From: Solidesulfovibrio magneticus str. Maddingley MBC34
GTDB taxonomy: Bacteria > Desulfobacterota > Desulfovibrionia > Desulfovibrionales > Desulfovibrionaceae
Length of the DNA stretch: 33,589 nucleotides
Reading direction: 5' to 3'
NCBI GenBank assembly: GCA_000307955.1
Contig: ALAO01000029.1
Coordinates: forward strand, 1-33,589
Numbering within the stretch: position 1 is the stretch's first letter; every line of letters begins with the position of its first letter. Shown here piece after piece: positions 31,379-33,589 of the stretch. Under the pieces are notes generated by a model. The model saw nothing but the letters and a program-made list of their open reading frames with translations. It did not search any database and was not told where the DNA came from. The position numbers were made by a program, and so were the translations under genes.

Positions 31379-33142
31379 ATGCAAAAAGGATTTCCGCGCC
31401 AGTACGACGACTTAAACGCCCACCTCGAAAAGCTCGACAAGGCCGGCCTGCTGTGGACCATAAACGATCCCATCAACAAGGATCGTCACCTCCATCCCTT
31501 CGTGCGCTGGGGCTATGTCGGCGACGTGGGCACGGTGGTGGCCAACAACCCCAAGCGCGCCTTCCTTTTTACCAACGTCACCGACAGCAAGGGCCATTCG
31601 TATCAGGGCGACTGCGACGTGATGGTGGGCGGCACGGCCGGTTCGCCGGCCATCTACGCGGCGTCGCTGGGCATCGACGACGCCGGCGACGACCTCACCG
31701 CCCTGTCCCAGAAAATCTTCGCCAAATGGGTCCAGGCCTTTGAGAAACCGATTCCAGCCGTGGAGATTCCCTCCGAGGAAGCGCCGGTCCATGAAGTCGT
31801 CATCACCGGCGACGCCCTCAAGGGCGGCGAAGGCAAGGGGCTGGCCGCCCTGCCCGTGCCCAACAACACCCCGGGCTGGGACACGGCCCCGTATTTCTCG
31901 GCCGGGCTGTGGATCACCAAGGACCTGGACACGGGCGTGGAAAACATCAGCCAGAACCGGTGCAGCCTCAAGGCCTCCGACCGCATGACCGCCATGTGGC
32001 TCATCCAAACCAACGGCGGAGCCCACAACAACTGGGTCAAATACAAGGAGCGCGGCGAGAAGATGCCGGTGGCGCTCATTGTCGGCGCGCCGCCCATGCT
32101 GCAAGTCATCGGCCCCCAGAAGACGCCCGAGCACCTAAACGACCTCGACGTGGCCGGCGGCCTGGCCGGCGTGCCCTACCGCAAGGTGGCCTGCAAGACC
32201 GTGCCGCTCATGGCCCCGGCCGACGCCCAGATTATCATCGAGGGTTGGATCGACCCGACCAAGCTCGAAATGGAAGCGCCCTTCGGCGAATCCTACGGCA
32301 ACATGAGCGTGGAGGAATACAACCACTCCATCGAGGTCACGGCCATCACGCGGCGCAAGAAAGCCGTCATCACCTCCATGATCTCGCAAATGGCCCCGTC
32401 GGAATCCGGCGTCATCAAGCAGCTCAACTACAGCGCGGTGATGCTCAATCACTTGAAAAACACGCTCTACGTGCGCCAGGTGAAAGACGTGGCCCTGCAC
32501 GGCCCCATGATCGGCGTCTCGCGCCTGACGGTCATCGTGCTGGAGAAAAACACCCCGCGCACCGAAGTCTGGCGGGCGCTCACCGGCGCCAGCGCCTTCA
32601 TGCGCTCGGTGGGCAAGATCACCGTAGCCGTGGACGAGGACATCAACCCCAACAACGTCGAGGAAGTGCTGTGGGCCATCGCCTACCGCACCGACCTCAT
32701 GAAGTCGGTGAAGATCGAGGATTACCAGGCCAACGGCCACGCCCCCAAGCTGCGCGACCGGGAATGGGAAGCCAAGATCATGATCGACGCCACCATGCAC
32801 TACGCCATGCCGCCGGTGGCCCTGCCGACCAAGGAGATCATGGAAGAGGCCCGGGAGTTGTGGGAAAAGGCCGGGCTGCCCAAAATCGCCCCGCGCTGGA
32901 AATGGTACGGCTACAGCCTGGGCGACTGGTGCGAGGAATGGACCAAATGCGCCGACCGGGCCGTGGCCGGCGATTGGCTTTTAAACGGCATCCGCACCGC
33001 CGTGCTGGTCGATACCGACGCCGTGGGCGGCCCCACCGCCGGCGTGCCGCGAAAGGGCGTGGTGCGCTACAACGAGCAGACCGGCCAGGTGGAATACCCC
33101 GAAGGCTTCCCGCTGCGCGACAAGTTCAACACCGACGAATGA
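31379..33142 (+). CDS. UbiD-family (prenyl-FMN) decarboxylase, copy 2
   Basis: A 587-residue paralogue of the preceding protein, alike along its whole length by eye. It keeps Arg194 in SQNRCSLKASDR and Glu299 and Glu304 in EMEAPFGESYGN, so it should be active. It has about 40 more residues, including an extended C-terminus (VDTDAVGGPTAGVPRKGVVR). AAGGGG seven bases before ATG 31379 supports this start over an in-frame site at 31322. The two may form a hetero-oligomer or act on related substrates; two UbiD-like subunits in one enzyme are known for phenylphosphate carboxylase. It is followed by a strong hairpin before ubiX. Confidence 0.92.
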   Translation: MQKGFPRQYDDLNAHLEKLDKAGLLWTINDPINKDRHLHPFVRWGYVGDVGTVVANNPKRAFLFTNVTDSKGHSYQGDCDVMVGGTAGSPAIYAASLGIDDAGDDLTALSQKIFAKWVQAFEKPIPAVEIPSEEAPVHEVVITGDALKGGEGKGLAALPVPNNTPGWDTAPYFSAGLWITKDLDTGVENISQNRCSLKASDRMTAMWLIQTNGGAHNNWVKYKERGEKMPVALIVGAPPMLQVIGPQKTPEHLNDLDVAGGLAGVPYRKVACKTVPLMAPADAQIIIEGWIDPTKLEMEAPFGESYGNMSVEEYNHSIEVTAITRRKKAVITSMISQMAPSESGVIKQLNYSAVMLNHLKNTLYVRQVKDVALHGPMIGVSRLTVIVLEKNTPRTEVWRALTGASAFMRSVGKITVAVDEDINPNNVEEVLWAIAYRTDLMKSVKIEDYQANGHAPKLRDREWEAKIMIDATMHYAMPPVALPTKEIMEEARELWEKAGLPKIAPRWKWYGYSLGDWCEEWTKCADRAVAGDWLLNGIRTAVLVDTDAVGGPTAGVPRKGVVRYNEQTGQVEYPEGFPLRDKFNTDE

Positions 33143-33144
33143 TG

Positions 33145-33188
33145 CTTGGCGGGAGCGTCCCGGCAGCCGGCCGGGCGCTCCCGCCAAG
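33145..33188 (+). terminator. long hairpin between ubiD copy 2 and ubiX
   Basis: CTTGGCGGGAGCG (33145-33157) pairs perfectly with CGCTCCCGCCAAG (33176-33188), and inside the loop CCCGGC pairs with GCCGGG. It begins two bases after the stop codon. No T-run follows. It may end or attenuate transcription, or protect the 3' end of the ubiD message. Confidence 0.6.
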
Positions 33189-33311
33189 GCCGGCGTCCTG
33201 CGGTCCGGAGCCCTCCCCGGGCCGCAGGCGACCGGATACCAGGCACAATAAGCCTCCACGCCCGACCGCCCCGCGGCCGGAAACCGAAGCACGCGGAAAA
33301 AGGGATCAGCC

Positions 33312-33589
33312 ATGAAACGCCTCATCGTCGGCATTTCCGGAGCCAGCGGCGTCGTCTACGGCATCCGGCTCCTCGAAGTCCTGCGTCACTGCCCGGACGT
33401 CGAAACCCATCTTATCCTGAGCAAGGGCGCGGCCGTGACCCTGGCCCTGGAAACCAAGCATACCCCCGAATCCGTGGCCGCCCTGGCCGGCGTCAGCCAC
33501 GACCACGACAACCTGGCCGCCGCCATTTCCAGCGGCTCCTTTGCCGCCGACGGCATGGTCGTGGCCCCCTGCTCCATGAAAAGCCTGGC
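33312..33589 (+). CDS. ubiX: UbiX flavin prenyltransferase, 3' part cut by window edge
   Basis: Makes prenylated FMN from FMN and a dimethylallyl phosphate, the cofactor that UbiD enzymes need. The visible 92 residues start MKRLIVGISGASGVVYGIRLLEVL, the typical UbiX/Pad1 nucleotide-binding start with GASG, and reach GMVVAPCSMKSL, the flavin-binding stretch. The start has AAGGGA upstream. It lies 169 bp after the second ubiD-family gene, with a hairpin between, so it may be expressed at a different level. The C-terminal half is outside the window. Confidence 0.93.
   Translation, partial: MKRLIVGISGASGVVYGIRLLEVLRHCPDVETHLILSKGAAVTLALETKHTPESVAALAGVSHDHDNLAAAISSGSFAADGMVVAPCSMKSL

Overview
The window is GC-rich and looks like the chromosome of a sulfate-reducing deltaproteobacterium of the Desulfovibrionaceae (Desulfovibrio/Solidesulfovibrio type). 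The grounds are many large sensory proteins, an AprA/AprB-like pair, an aldehyde:ferredoxin oxidoreductase-family enzyme with its polyferredoxin, and UbiD/UbiX decarboxylase genes. This assignment is an inference from gene content. No rRNA, tRNA, CRISPR array or intact transposase gene was seen.

Layout. (1) 1-8541, signalling: the 5' part of a chemoreceptor gene (minus strand, cut by the window edge), then divergently a three-gene plus-strand operon of a 1502-residue hybrid histidine kinase, a REC/HD-GYP protein and a REC/histidine-kinase protein. The coding regions overlap, so the three are probably made together. (2) 8834-12530: a DASS/SLC13 anion transporter followed by a flavoprotein like AprA and a short two-cluster ferredoxin like AprB. 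The gene order (A before B) and subunit lengths differ from the canonical APS reductase, and the unit ends in a strong hairpin. (3) 12613-17341: a Crp/Fnr-family regulator, then a set that matches E. coli YdhY and YdhV by eye (exported-looking four-cluster ferredoxin, AOR-family tungsten/molybdenum enzyme), ending in an overlapping hypothetical gene in the position of ydhW. (4) 17339-17632: a 294-bp long inverted repeat that fills the gap between two convergent genes and runs into both stop codons. (5) 17630-18901: an orphan YegD-type Hsp70 protein of lower GC, minus strand. (6) 19344-22638: a GDSL-esterase autotransporter and a secreted HAD-family phosphatase. (7) 23025-28427: one 1800-residue protein joining a Ser/Thr kinase, an AAA ATPase, GAF and PAS sensors and a diguanylate cyclase. 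(8) 28569-33589: a TetR regulator, a promoter carrying a perfect inverted-repeat operator, two tandem UbiD-family decarboxylases and the start of ubiX, which makes the prenyl-FMN cofactor UbiD enzymes need.

How they work together. Region 1 and the giant protein of region 7 hold opposing cyclic-di-GMP activities (HD-GYP hydrolysis, GGDEF synthesis). Regions 2 and 3 look like two redox modules, one importing and probably reducing an anion, one oxidising or reducing an unknown substrate through an AOR-type enzyme, with a Crp/Fnr regulator between them. Region 8 reads as an inducible decarboxylation module whose substrate cannot be named from sequence. The least explained items are the long inverted repeat, the AprAB-like pair with its transporter, and a CXXCH motif at the end of the YdhY-like ferredoxin.
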